64,000 bases of DNA from Lytechinus pictus (GCF_037042905.1 NC_087251.1:45137373-45201372), one strand, 5' to 3'. Positions 24,486 through 36,008 are shown, numbered from the stretch's first letter. A program made the numbers and translations. Notes: generated by a model not told the origin, from the letters alone.

Positions 24486-25089
24486 AAGGCCGTATGGTAA
24501 GATTATTGATGTGTTAATCATATAGGGAAATAATAGATGCTTAAAAGTTAAACCGTGCACAAATTAAACTACCTCATGATATGGTTCATAGTTCCAAAGA
24601 CGATGTATATAGGTTCCATATTATTGGTATAATAATACTTATTGCATGTTAAAAGAACTTCACCTTTTAACACCAATCTTTATCCATTTGGAAACCATAT
24701 TATGGATTAACCTAAACATATGTAAAATATCCACCCTTGGAATAATTCCACAATATCAACATTTAGCAAGAGGTCACTCTTGTAGAAGAACGCTTAAGAG
24801 AACTCCCCATGAGGTCATGGGTACTTACAACCTAAATATCTCTGATCTTGGAGAGATAACCACGAAGAGATGACCACCAAGAATTGACTGAGTCACCTTA
24901 GTTTAGAATTATTTCAAACACATAAATCTTGTCAGAACTTAATTTTCAAATGAGTGATTGGATACCACTTTTTCCCTTGCTAACAGTAGTCGTTCGCTTG
25001 AAAGCCAACACACTTTGCCTTGGTTTACCCACTCCCTTCCGTAGTCTGCAATGAAGATCATATTAGTTCTCCATGTCGTTCCCAAACCG

Positions 25090-26150
25090 AATGCCATGGG
25101 TAGGAGTTGATTTTGACCAGGCGTTTTGACTTAGATCAATCCTTCGCAGCTGCGGGAAAGGTCTGTTAGAATTGATTGGGACCATTCAGTTCCGTTTCCT
25201 GGCCTGTTAGCCTGGATCCTGCAGCTACATGATCTATCATGAGTTCTGCAGACGTTGATTTGTACCTGTTACTTCCGATTACAGGTGTTTTGACCTGGAA
25301 CAATCCTGCAGCTCCATGATCTATCATGACGTGAAAGATCCTGCTAGAGATAATTTAGACCCGTCAGATCCGTTTCTATATAGGCATGCTGGCCTGGATC
25401 CTGGAGCTAAATGACTTGATCCTGACGAAGTTGATTTGGACCTGTCCGTCCTTTTTCCAGGTGTTTTGACCCGGAACAATCCTGCAGCTCCAGGACGTGT
25501 CATCACGTGAAAGATTTCGCAAAAGTTGATTTCCACAAGCCAATTCTGTTTTCAGGCATGGTGGCCTGGATCCTGCAACTCAGGGCTCTATCGTGAGTTG
25601 AATGCTTGTGCAGAAGCTGATTTGGACCTGTCCGTTATTTTTCTAGGTGTTTAGACCTGGATCGATCCTGCAGCTCCAGGACTGAGCATCACTTGAAAGA
25701 TCTGTTAGATTCGACTTAGACCATCAGTTCCGTTTCCAGGGGTGTTGGTCTGGATCCTGCAGCTACATGATCCATTGTGACTTCTGTAGAGGTCGATTTG
25801 GACCTGTCAGTTCCTATTCCACGTGTTTTGACCTGGATTAATAATGTAGCTCTGGGATCTATCATGACATGAAAGATCTTGCTAGAGATGATTTTGACAT
25901 GTCAGTTCCGTTTCTTGGAATGTTGACCTGGATTCTGCAGCTATATGATTGATCTATCATGGCTCGATCCTGCAGAAGTTGATTTGGACCTGTCCTTTCT
26001 GTATCCAGGTGTTTTGACCTGGATCAATCCTACAGCTCCAGGATCCATGACTTGAAAGCACGTGCATAAGTTAATTCGACCTGTTAGGTTCAATTGCAGG
26101 TATTTTGGCCGGGATCTTGCGCTTCAAGATCGATCTTGACTTGGTAGATC
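25090..26150. repeat. Dimeric satellite array, about 178-bp higher-order unit
   Basis: Two related monomers alternate. Type A begins near GGCCTGGATCCTGCAGCTAC at about 25211, 25392, 25565, 25750 and 25927. Type B begins near CCTGGAACAATCCTGCAGCT at about 25295, 25470, 25655, 25832 and 26018. Both share 'tcctgcagct', 'atgatctatcatga' and 'gttgatttggacctgtc'. Repeat distances within each type are 173-186 bp. Monomers are 10-20% diverged by eye. The array lies wholly inside the inverted-repeat element. Confidence 0.8.
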
Positions 26151-27122
26151 TTGCAGGACTATGCACATCTGACTTTGCCATCTACGTATATAAAGTACTC
26201 ATGATATCAGGTTGGCTCGACGCGATCCATACTCGGCCACAGAACATTAGCATGAAGTTCCGATATGCTTCTTCCTTCCATATACATCCGATACTTCTTG
26301 GCATGTCCAACTCAGATGGAAATGATTCTGCTGATGGCACTACCACCTTGTCTCGCAATATAATTTCCTTATGGAGAGAAATGTTTCTTACACTTTGATT
26401 GATGAACAAGTAATTGTCCCACCGAAGAGGATGATGACTGTAACTTTCTTGATATATTCCTCTGTTGCATCTGATATTCTTTGTCGAGCATACTGCATGT
26501 TTCACAGTGGTCTTGCTTTCTCGCACTTATGATTAACCCAGACAGTCTTAACTTAAATTTTGGACTAAATATATCCCCTACTCTGAGAAGGCATGTGCTA
26601 CACATAAAATGTATGTTCGATTAGTTCGCTAGAATTCTACCCAAAGTTTTAAGCTATTGGAAACTTACACTGTAAATATAATTGATATATTTTCCTTCAT
26701 TATCTAGAAACTGTTGCAAAATATCATGTAAATTATGACTCAAGTGTCCAGCATTATGATCAAATAAAAGAAACACATACAGTGGCAATTGTTCCTAGTA
26801 AACTTGGGATTAGAATCATTGTGGTTTTTTTTTTTTTTTTTTTTAAGATGCTGTAATATAATGGACAAGAATGATAAAAGAAGTCATCTCAAGCTGGTTG
26901 GAAAGCTCTGTACCAACACTTTTTCATTGCTTTCCATTTTCCAGCCATACTTTTTGATGTCTTGGAACAACATACAATATCTTGCATATTACCGCTTCAT
27001 CTTCATGATAGGATGCGACGTTAATAATAAGTGTCAATTACAGAGATAACCATTTCTATTGAAATATGTTGCTGTATAATCGAAAAATGTACTGCTTCGT
27101 GACGTATTCACAAGTGGTACAT

Positions 27123-27528
27123 GGATATGCAGTCGATGCTTGAAGCTGTTTCAGGTCTACTGTCCATGCTATACATTGAACATACAGTCAATGCTGCTTG
27201 GGGCTGTTTCAGGTCTACTGTCCATGCTATACAGTGAAAATACAGTCAATGCTGCTTGGGGCTGTTTCAGGTCTACTGTACATGCTATACAGTGAACATA
27301 CAGTCAATGATGCTTGAGGCTGTTTCAGGTCTACTGTACATGCTATACAGTGAACATACAGTCAATGATGCTTGAGGCTGTTTCAGGTCTACTGTACATG
27401 CTATACAGTGAACATACAGTCAATGATGCTTGGGGCTGTTTCAGGTCTACTGTACATGCTATACAGTGAACATACAGTCAATGATGCTTGAGGCCGTAAG
27501 GTCTACTTTACATGCTCTTCAAGTTAGT
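27123..27528. repeat. 58-bp tandem array, seven copies
   Basis: Units of 58 bp start at 27181, 27239, 27297, 27355, 27413 and 27471 with CATACAGTCAATGATGCTTG, 'aggctgtttcaggtctactgt' and 'acatgctatacagtgaa'. A diverged partial copy precedes (27123-27180) and the last copy is degraded. The central copies are nearly identical. No spacer between copies, so it is not a CRISPR-type array. Confidence 0.9.
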
Positions 27529-27989
27529 CAACAATATCAAACTTACCGACAAGTGTGTGGGCATTAATCGCCATTGCTTCCCAATGATGCTTTGTCATTA
27601 GGGAGCGATTAGTTCATACCAATCAAATTTCAGCTTCCCTTTGCCCTAAAAGTTTATCTACTACCATACCATGTCTCATTTTCATAACAGGCGAGATCCT
27701 ATAGAAATGTAATCATAAAATAGTAAGCACGTTCAATGACACAGTAATGATTTTTGTTGGTGTGTTAGCTGTGTCATGTATGAATAAATAATATGAAGAA
27801 AAAATCAAAATAATCAAACCATGCATATCAAAATTAGGTTTGTTACCTAGATACCATTATTATGCAGATATTATATTATTTGAACTACTATGTATTTTTC
27901 AGGTTAATGAAATATTTTTTACTCCCAGGTTTCATACGTTGACCTATTATTTTACCATTTCCATTCAAATATTATGACCAGATGTTGTA

Positions 27990-28190
27990 TATAGTAATAT
28001 TATCTATAGTTGCTATGGAAAATGTGTTGCTTAGCAACTGTTCCTGTATATGGTTGGAACGTTGCTTGACTTGTGATTGTAAAATTGGCAGTTCGAAGTC
28101 AAAATAAAGTTTTTAGAATGTAGATAACACCCCAAAATGCTGGTTGCTACGGTAAATATGTTACCTAGCAACTGTTGCTATACGAGGACA
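27990..28190. repeat. Palindromic subterminal repeats, right arm
   Basis: Blocks with GTTGCTA, 'gttgcttagcaac' and GTTACCTAGCAACTGTTGCT at about 28005-28045 and 28140-28183 mirror those of the left arm in inverted orientation. This supports treating 23883-28313 as one element. Confidence 0.7.
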
Positions 28191-28313
28191 GATCAGGTTG
28201 GCACCCCCTGCTAAAAATGTTCAGCACTATTTACTCTACCTGTCAGCCAAATTTCATGCTTGTACCATACTTTGAACAATTCTTGCTAATTTTTGCACGG
28301 ATCATCCAGACTA

Positions 28314-29288
28314 TATTAGCTCTGTGTGGTGTAGTAATTGCATAGACCATAAATACATGATGAATTAGTGTCACGTGATTGTCATGTTATCATCAAACTG
28401 ATTTCATAAAACGTATACGGACTGCGATATAGGCCTATAGGAGTAATGTGACTCAATTAGTAGTTCACGCGAGTCCAATTTTAACTCCACGTTATTGCAA
28501 AAGTAGAGACAATAACTGGAATTGGAATAGATGGATGATTAAATAAATTGAACTAAACAAACCCTTATAAAAACAGATTTAAATGAAAATATATATTTGA
28601 TACCAATTTTGATCGAGTGGCAAGGCAATATCATCACGTGGTATCTGATTAATGACACGTAATTTTGTCTGTACATAAAATCAGATTTTACTGGTATAGT
28701 AGTTTGGATGAGCATGAATTTTTTTTTTTTTTTTTTTTTTTGGGGGGGGTTGTTAAATGATACAGTGAAATGAAATGGCGTAGATTAAGATTCAATCTTA
28801 ATTTCTTTGTAAATCAAAATGAAGCACATAATAACATAATAATAGGCAACTGAATAAAACTGATAGAAACATAATAACATAACAGATCATGCCGATGCAA
28901 TTGAATATGAAATTCGAACCAGATAATGTCAAATTATAAAGGATCGAAATGATGAAGAGGGACAAAAGTAAAGCAGATTCAACCAAAATGTATAATGAAC
29001 AAATCAAATGAATATAAATGTAAGACAATACCTGTCAGAAGTTGGACCAAAACCTACAGTAGGCTTGGGCTATTGGTAGGCCGATGTGTACACGGTACAT
29101 TCAGTATAATTATTACTGGAAATGCAAGAATCAAGGAGAAGGCGTTAAACAAGCCAGTCTATAGTAGGCCCTTTAAAAGAATGCACTTGAGCAGAACAAG
29201 TTCAAACTACATTACAATCACGACAAAGGAAGGTATTTTCTTTGGTTGAATAAAAAGGGGAAGGTGCTTTCTCCCACCAAGGAAGCCC
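28314..29288. other. Gene-free stretch with T25-G8 tract
   Basis: A long T-run followed directly by a G-run at about 28717-28748 is the clearest of several such junctions in the window. The remaining sequence is AT-rich; frames of 76 and 84 codons have no recognisable features. Confidence 0.45.
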
Positions 29289-29567
29289 CGTTTTATCAGA
29301 CAGTCACCATGGTAACAGTAGTTATCAGCCAATCAAAATCGAGGAAAGTTGTTAGATCTGGTGGGTGTTTCATAAAGCTGCTCGTAAGTGAGGAGCGACT
29401 TTACGAATGACTGGTGATCATTTCTTGTGGTAAATGGTATACACCGAGTGTTAATTGGTGACGATTCAGCGCGTAAGAAAATATCACCAGTCGTAATTCT
29501 TAATTTATCAACGACTTTATGAAACACCCATCTGACAACTTGTTAGACAAATAAATATTGATGAAAT
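29289..29567. mobile_element. MITE with a second MITE nested inside
   Basis: The outer element has CAGTCACCATGGTAACAG, CAGCCAATCAAAATCGAGG and AAAGTTGTTAGATCTG, then resumes at ATCTGACAACTTGTTAGACA. A related uninterrupted copy is at 53807-53944. The inserted element (29361-29529) has ends GTGGGTGTTTCATAAAG and CTTTATGAAACACCC with inverted arms GACTGGTGAT/ATCACCAGTC, and is flanked by ATCTG at 29356-29360 and 29530-29534. This order shows the inner element arrived second. Confidence 0.75.
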
Positions 29568-31790
29568 GAAAACTATCCAGTACAATACCGTTTCAGCACA
29601 CGGCCTTTTTCTCCACTTTTCATTTCCCCCTATCCCCGAGCATTCTACGTAACGCGATAGGCTACTTGTCATTTCATCATGTTCAAATCTTGATTTGTTA
29701 TAAGTCCGATTATTTTTTTTGTATTAAGTAGTTTTTATTGACAACTTCAATTCATATACAAAATAAAATATATATAACAAATAGAAGTTTGATGTCTTCA
29801 CAAATTGGTAAATACCTTGACAACTCATAAATTTAACATCATTTTTTCTTGAATGTTACAATAAAACACAATGTCAGACATCTTCCAATACATAATTATA
29901 AATAACATGGATGATAATAATATGCATTGAGAATAAGAAGATTTTTCAGTGTCAAATAAAAAAGAGATTTTCCAAATACACAAAAATAAATCATTAATAA
30001 AACCTAAACGAATTGAAGCCTGAAGATTATTAATTGTTATGATCGATTTTATGTTTATGATTGGGGATGTATCATCTTTTTTCCCCTGTTTATTTTTTAT
30101 AGACATAAAACTCCGTGTATCATGGACATGGGAAGCGGGGGTTGTGGGGTGGTGAAGCACCCCCCCCCCCCCCAGGATTTGTGTGTGGATGTTGCGTGTG
30201 CACCCCCTGGAAATCGGGAAGGTATGCTAAAAAGTAGAAATTGAACAAAAAAAATCACCTTCATTTTGTAGTGAAACCTCTTTTGTCTGTCAATTTTTTT
30301 CTTCCAAATAAACACCCCCGATTAAAAAAAATAACGTTCCAAGTGCCCTGCTTTTTAGTCAATTTCAAATGCATAGGCCTATCACACTTTTAGATTGTGT
30401 CATAGATCATTTCATGTAGTTAGACAGTCCCCTTATAGTCATGAAGTATGATTGAAAGTGAAGTTGAATCAAAGTTGCATGCTAAACGTGCTAAAGGTCA
30501 TTGTTATTACGCCCATCCTTGAAAGATGACGTAATAATATAAATCTTGAAAAGTACAAAGCCGGGCGACTGCGTAAAGAACGCTTATGAAAATGCGCCAA
30601 TAGCATGCCAGCGCTCAAAAACGGCGCAGCGCCATGTGACCACGCCCTGGTAACAGCCTCATCCCTCACGCGCCCTGGTAACAAGTGTTTGTAAACAAAC
30701 CCCATTCTCTGTGCAAAATTGCTCTCTTGAGAACCCACTGCCAAATTCTTGACAGTTTTCACTAATTTTGCTTTCACTTTTCAAGTCATTTTTGCTAATT
30801 GTCAGGTCAGTATCATATCGTTGGATATTTCTTGATAATTCGAGCAAAGTTTGGAGAAAAAATGATGAATATTTAAAACTTAGTGAACAAAAATGTGACA
30901 TGACTGTCAAATTTTATGTTTTCGATGACCGTCGTGCATCAGTTTGAGAGGTCTGTAGACTACAATAGGGCCTAGGAATATAGCATAAAAAGCGATGTGT
31001 ATTCAAATCAAATTCAAATTGAGAAATTTGAGTTTCATTTGATTTTTAATCTAACTTAGGCCGATAGACTAGATCTAGGCCTAGATAAATTGTATCGCAA
31101 ATCTTTGCTAACAGTTAGGCTAGATCTTATATAAAATTCAGATCGGCATGCTAAATTCAAGAATACGAAAGCGATAAATTTCATAATATTGTTAAGTAGT
31201 GTCTCACAAATTGAATTTCACTTATCTTTGTAGATCTAGACTAGATTTATTTTGACAAATCTATAAAAAGAATTAATTGTCTAAAGTTTGGGACATCTAG
31301 ATCTACGCCCGCCATGCATTCTACCGGTCACGTGACTGAAACACACGTTTGAATTTCTATTTCTCTTTTTCCTTTTCAATTCTACTCTCTTTCCAATTTC
31401 TATCATATTAGAACAAAGTTTCTTTTAGTTTGATCACGGGAAACATATTTTGACGATGTATTGCAATCGACTTGTCCGTCCCCCTACCCCCTGGGTCCTG
31501 AGACCAGTTCCCCGTACTGGGTCAGCTTCTCCGGCCATCAGATCACCGATGGTTAATTCCATGGATGTAAGCAAATTATATGCAATTGATATGTAAATGA
31601 AATAAAATAAGAATGAAATAAAAATAAAATGAAGAAATAAGTACCAGACTTATCTCTATGTTGTCTTATCTTAGAGGATGACATTACATTATGATTGAAC
31701 AATAATGATATAAACTTTTATAAACGACACCATAATTATGAATTGACTGTAAATCAAGATTAATAATAGAACATTTGCAAACAGCAAAGT
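29568..31790. other. Stretch upstream of the kinase gene with a CpG-containing patch
   Basis: A C14 run lies at about 30159-30172. A patch with many CG dinucleotides and two CGCCCTGGTAACA words lies at about 30535-30720, and an E-box-like TCACGTGA at about 31328-31335. These could be promoter sequence for the plus-strand kinase gene, with an untranslated first exon spliced to 32422, but no core promoter element fixes a start site. Confidence 0.3.
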
Positions 31791-31794
31791 GATA

Positions 31795-32125
31795 GATAAT
31801 TGAATAAATAATTAAAGGAATAGATAAGTAAATAACAGTTAATGAATAAATCAATCAATCAATAAAAAGTAAATGAATGAATGAAAATAAATAAATAAAC
31901 AAATAACAACAGAATAAATGAATGAATGATTTATTGACGAACGAATAAATAAATAGAAAAAAAATTACATAAATGAATGAATAATCAAATGAATACATGG
32001 AGGGAAAATAGACAAATAGATACATGATTGAATAAAAAATGATAAATACATAAATAAATGAAAAATAAACAAAGTAAATGAACAATTAAAAAAATAAGAT
32101 TATAAATGACTAAAAAGAAATGAAT
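31795..32125. repeat. Degenerate AATA/AATG tetranucleotide array
   Basis: Over about 330 bp the plus strand is built of ATAAATAAATGAATGA-like words with scattered substitutions, giving a Phe/Tyr/Ile-rich frame on the minus strand that is not a gene. It lies about 370 bp upstream of the kinase start codon. Confidence 0.8.
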
Positions 32126-32493
32126 AGACAATGAAAATAATGTAACTACTTCTCAAGCGTGCAATGTGGTGTAAATTTAGGACACGGCTTCTTATGCATT
32201 TTTGGCATACAGTCACTAAATTTGTTTTTTACAAATGGATAAAAGAAAAAAAAACACCTCAGAGGCCGCTAAATTTGAAATATTGAAAATATTATACATA
32301 GGCCTAAAATGGTAGGTTAATAATTAGATAATTCACATATTGAATTCACGAATGCTTTCAGTTAGGCTTTTAAATGTCATCAGTGTATTATCTTTAAAAA
32401 ATAATGATCAATTTTAAATAGGAGCTGTGTCGGTCTCACCAGGATCCAACTTTTTCCCCATCCACCATCTCTCCCAACACATCAGCTGGCAAC

Positions 32494-35400
32494 ATGTCGG
32501 GCAAACTGCTTTTGCAGTGCTTGCAACAATCCCTGGAGAAACAGCAACTTCAGGAAAAGATTGCTGTACGTCTATTTACAATCTACCATGTAGATTTTAC
32601 TTACAAGTACTTTTCAATTTTAGGGGAAAATCCTTCAAAAGAAATAATGATAACATATTTTTAACAAAAAAGGTCTACTGGTATATTTTACAAATAATAG
32701 TGGAGAATTCAGCATTGCTTGGTTTTTCAGATATAGACCTCTATGAAATGAAATAAAAAGTGAAAGAAATATATTGTTAGTGATAGAATTCTTGTTTTAT
32801 TCTTGACATGTGAAACATAACATTTATTTCTTTGTTCAAATCACAGAGCCTGGCTTCCCAGCTTGGTGTTGGACCTGATGGAGACAGCGCAGACCTCCTC
32901 GCTAAGATCAACTCTCTGGTGACAGAATCAGAGGGAAGGAGGCAACAGGCAGAGAAGAAGGCCAAGGCTTTCCAAGATCAGTTCCTGGACTCAAAGAGCG
33001 AAGTCCAGATCTTGAAGATGGAACTGGCAGAGGCCAGAAAGCAGAGAGATGCTGCTTTAAAGAATCTTCAAGTAAATACTTTATTATTTTTTCCCCAATG
33101 ATTTAACCAGAAGGGATGCAAACTTTTACTGGACTCATGCTTTTTGGAAATAATTTCTTTCATATTTTGTTGTGCTGAACAATACCCCAAATTTTCTATT
33201 TCATCAAACAATGTAAAAGTTAGAATCTATCCAGTGTGAAATTTTGATAGATTTTTTTTTCTATTTCTGTTTTCCAAGGATATGACTTGGGAGCCAGTTG
33301 AGAGCTCTTCTCCTGCCGATGGAGCAGCTACCAGAGGCTCTTGGTAAATGTCGAATAAATTGAAAGAAATACAAATTATCAAAATTCATAATCAAACAAA
33401 GGAAAATATGTGTATACATAAAAAAGGAAATAAGCCCAGGTCACAAACTAATAAATTATATGCAGGGCAAAAAAGGGTAAATTACAGATATAACATAAAT
33501 GATAATTGTATTATTTTGATAGCTGGCAGACGTATACCAATTTGTTCGATTAATAAAGGTTACTTAAACAATTAATGTCAAAATCTATTGTCACCTATAT
33601 AGGTATTCTGGAGACAACCCCCAGCTACTGTCTTCAGCACCATTAGACCGTGGAGTAGCACCCACCTCTACACCAGTCACAACACCATACAACCCATCTA
33701 CACCAGACACAGCACCATACAACCCATCTACACCAGACACAGCACCATACAACCCATCTACACCAGACACAGCACCATACAACCAGTCAACTCCAGACAC
33801 AGCACCTTACAACCCGTCAACACCAGACACAGCACCTTACAACCCTTCGACACCAGACACAGCACCATACAACCCACCTACACCAGATACAGCACCCTAC
33901 AACCCATCGACACCAGACACAGCACCTTACAACCCACCTACACCAGATACAGTCCCCATTGACACCATGCCATTACCCCTTGCGTAAGCATTAAGTTAAC
34001 AATGCTATAAATCGAAATTTTTGTAAAAATCAAACCAAACAACAACATAAATCATGTATCATAATTATAATAAATGATAGATCTGCAATAAAAAACATTA
34101 AAAGGGTGAAAAACAAACAAACAATTAAAAAAAAACACTCGCGAAAAATGCCATGTTTCACTTCTGACGCGGCAACTTGAAAATCTTTATTATTACTATT
34201 ATTTTATTTATTGTGAACAAAAAACAACATGTAACATGGATGGGTTCACAATTTGTCAATTACAGACAACCAACACCTAGCCCCCAGGCCAGTGGTGCTG
34301 AAGCAGCAGTTGGTACCCCTCCAACAGTACCACTCTCTGCTCAAGCCCCAGTGGTTCACCATCAAACACCAATCACAGCCTCACGGTAAGTAGACAAAAA
34401 CCTTACGAGTGACAGGACAATATTCAGCAGCCAACTATATCTATCCGATCACTGTACTGCTGCTTACTTGATTTCTGGTTAAATACAGGTGCACTAAAAA
34501 AAACTTATTAAAAAAATGAAGAAAAAAAAACAACCAGTGCCCCAATAGTTTTGTGAATAATTTAGGACTTTGAGACTGCAGAGAAATGGATGTGATTTAT
34601 CCACACCTCCGCTTCGACAGATAAAAAATACTTTAATTAAAAAAGTAAAACTATTATGATCATCATTATTATACCATTTTTGTAGACCTACACCAGTGAG
34701 CTCAGCTGTTGGTGTTGCCACATCTCCTTCTAGCGGTTCAACTGCCCCTGCCCTCGTCCCGGCATCTTCTTTCGTCCAGGCAATGGGCGATCTGAAGTCC
34801 TTCCTTCCAGGAGGTGGGGACGTCTTCCTGGGCAGCGGAGTAAACGGAACAGTTCATCTCTTCCGTCATCGTGTGACCAACCATCCCATCGCACTGAAGA
34901 CATTCGAGCTCCCCAACGATCTTGAGGAGATGACTACGAAGGTTGGTTCTCTCTTATTAATAAACGCTAAAACGGTTAGAGCTTCGCATTAGACAGTATA
35001 AGGCGAGACAATGAAATCTTAAAATACTCAAAGAACTTGTTTTTATTTGCATTGATTTGCATTTCGATAGGTCAAGGTCATCCAGTCCGAAGCTCTCATC
35101 CTCGACGTTCTTGGTAGAGAGGAGTGCTTCCCGACTTTCCTTGGATGCTTGGAGATAAGCACAGGAACGATTGGCCTTGCGATGGATTTCATCGGGGACA
35201 CGACTACGGGAGAGACCTGGACACTCAGCCGTGGCATGAGAGAGTTAGTACTGAGTCAACAAGAGTGGTAAGTTGATGATTTATTCTAACTCTTCATCAT
35301 AAGGCTTGAACATGTATAAATCTTTATTTGGATTTTTTCACGTTCCATCACCTGTCTTCTTTTCCTCCGGTCTTTTCTTTTCTTTTAGGTTCAGTCTGGC

Positions 35401-36008
35401 TCTCGACATTGCCAAGTCACTTGGGGTGATTCACGAGAAAGGCTTCTTGATGAACGACCTCAAGGAAGACAACTGCTTGCTTCGAAAGGCTACATCTGGA
35501 CGATGGCAAGCGGTTATCGTGGACTTTGGGCTGGCTTGTTCCCGAACCGAACCCTTTTCCTTCTGCTTTTCTACTGATGATAAAGAGAAGTACCGAAGAA
35601 AGGTATGTTTAACATGTTGGTCAAATTAAAAACTTGTCGATACAAATATTTATGGTGCTTTATTGATAATCTTTTCATTTATTCAATGTTTTCTCTCTAA
35701 TTTGGATGTCAGTAAGTCAAATGATAATCGAATGGTTTTAATAAAACAATTATCATGATATGATTTACACTTTTTTTATTTCATATTTACAGGAGATCTA
35801 TACCCACATTGCCCCAGAATGCGCCCTCGATGACCATCCGATCTCTGTCTCGAGCGACGTGTTCCAGCTCGGCCGTCTGTTGACCCTGATGGGAGATCGT
35901 ACGAACACCGCCGATCTCACCGCCATCGGGAACATCTGTCGGCTTAATACCCACCTCTGCCGACCCACCATCGAAGAGGTCGTCGACGAGATCGAGAGGG
36001 TAATGTAG
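32494..36008 (+). CDS. Protein kinase-like protein with coiled coil and YNPSTPDTAP repeats (9 coding exons, 581 aa)
   Basis: Coding exons: 32494-32565, 32847-33071, 33279-33343, 33603-33983, 34266-34385, 34686-34941, 35071-35267, 35389-35602, 35793-36008. All introns are GT-AG and all phases join. Residues 5-99 are a Gln/Lys/Glu-rich coiled coil; about 150-241 hold nine YNPSTPDTAP repeats; about 242-320 are Pro/Thr/Ala-rich; about 334-581 are the kinase domain: Gly loop LGSGVNGTV (336-344), ATP lysine K359 in IALK, helix-C E380, catalytic loop LMNDLKEDN (D462, K464, N467), DFG at 484-486, IAPE at 516-519, SSDVFQLG at 529-536. Every catalytic residue is present, but the HRD motif reads MND, so it is a non-RD, potentially active kinase, probably Ser/Thr. 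The domain ends at the C-terminus. The start is uncertain: the frame stays open upstream to a TAG at 32419-32421 that doubles as an acceptor, so upstream coding exons are possible. Substrate unknown. Confidence 0.88.
33688..33957 (+). repeat. Nine in-frame 30-bp repeats encoding YNPSTPDTAP
   Basis: Units start every 30 bp from 33688 (33688, 33718, 33748, 33778, 33808, 33838, 33868, 33898, 33928) inside coding exon 4. The first three are identical at nucleotide level; later ones differ mostly at third positions or swap Ser for Pro (YNPPTPDTAP in units 7 and 9) or Pro for Gln (unit 4). A degenerate unit (PTSTPVTTP) precedes. Each unit carries a Tyr, a Ser/Thr-Pro and a Thr-Pro site, a layout reminiscent of phospho-regulated low-complexity tails. 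Confidence 0.97.

Larger units (their letters stand above)
23883..28313. mobile_element. 4.4-kb non-autonomous inverted-repeat DNA element
   Basis: The left end TAGTCTAGGTGAT (23883) and right end ATCATCCAGACTA (to 28313) are inverted copies, each flanked outside by TA (23881-23882, 28314-28315). The arms stay alignable for about 165 bp, including GGTACAAGCATGAAA, TTTTTAGCAGGGGGTGCCAA and AGCAACAGTTGCTAGGTAAC, and then share a repeated palindromic block further in. The interior carries two unrelated tandem arrays (25090-26150 and 27123-27528) and a T-run at about 26826-26844. Frames inside (up to 114 codons) show no transposase motif. TA target duplication fits a Tc1/mariner-like mobiliser, but that is inference. 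Confidence 0.75.

Noticed and set aside
25324-26605. Frames of 70-114 codons inside the 4.4-kb element
   Set aside because: They lie in or beside the satellite arrays and show no DDE/D transposase or other enzyme motif.
27123-27528. CRISPR-like regular repeats
   Set aside because: The copies are contiguous 58-bp tandem units without unique spacers, in a eukaryotic sequence.
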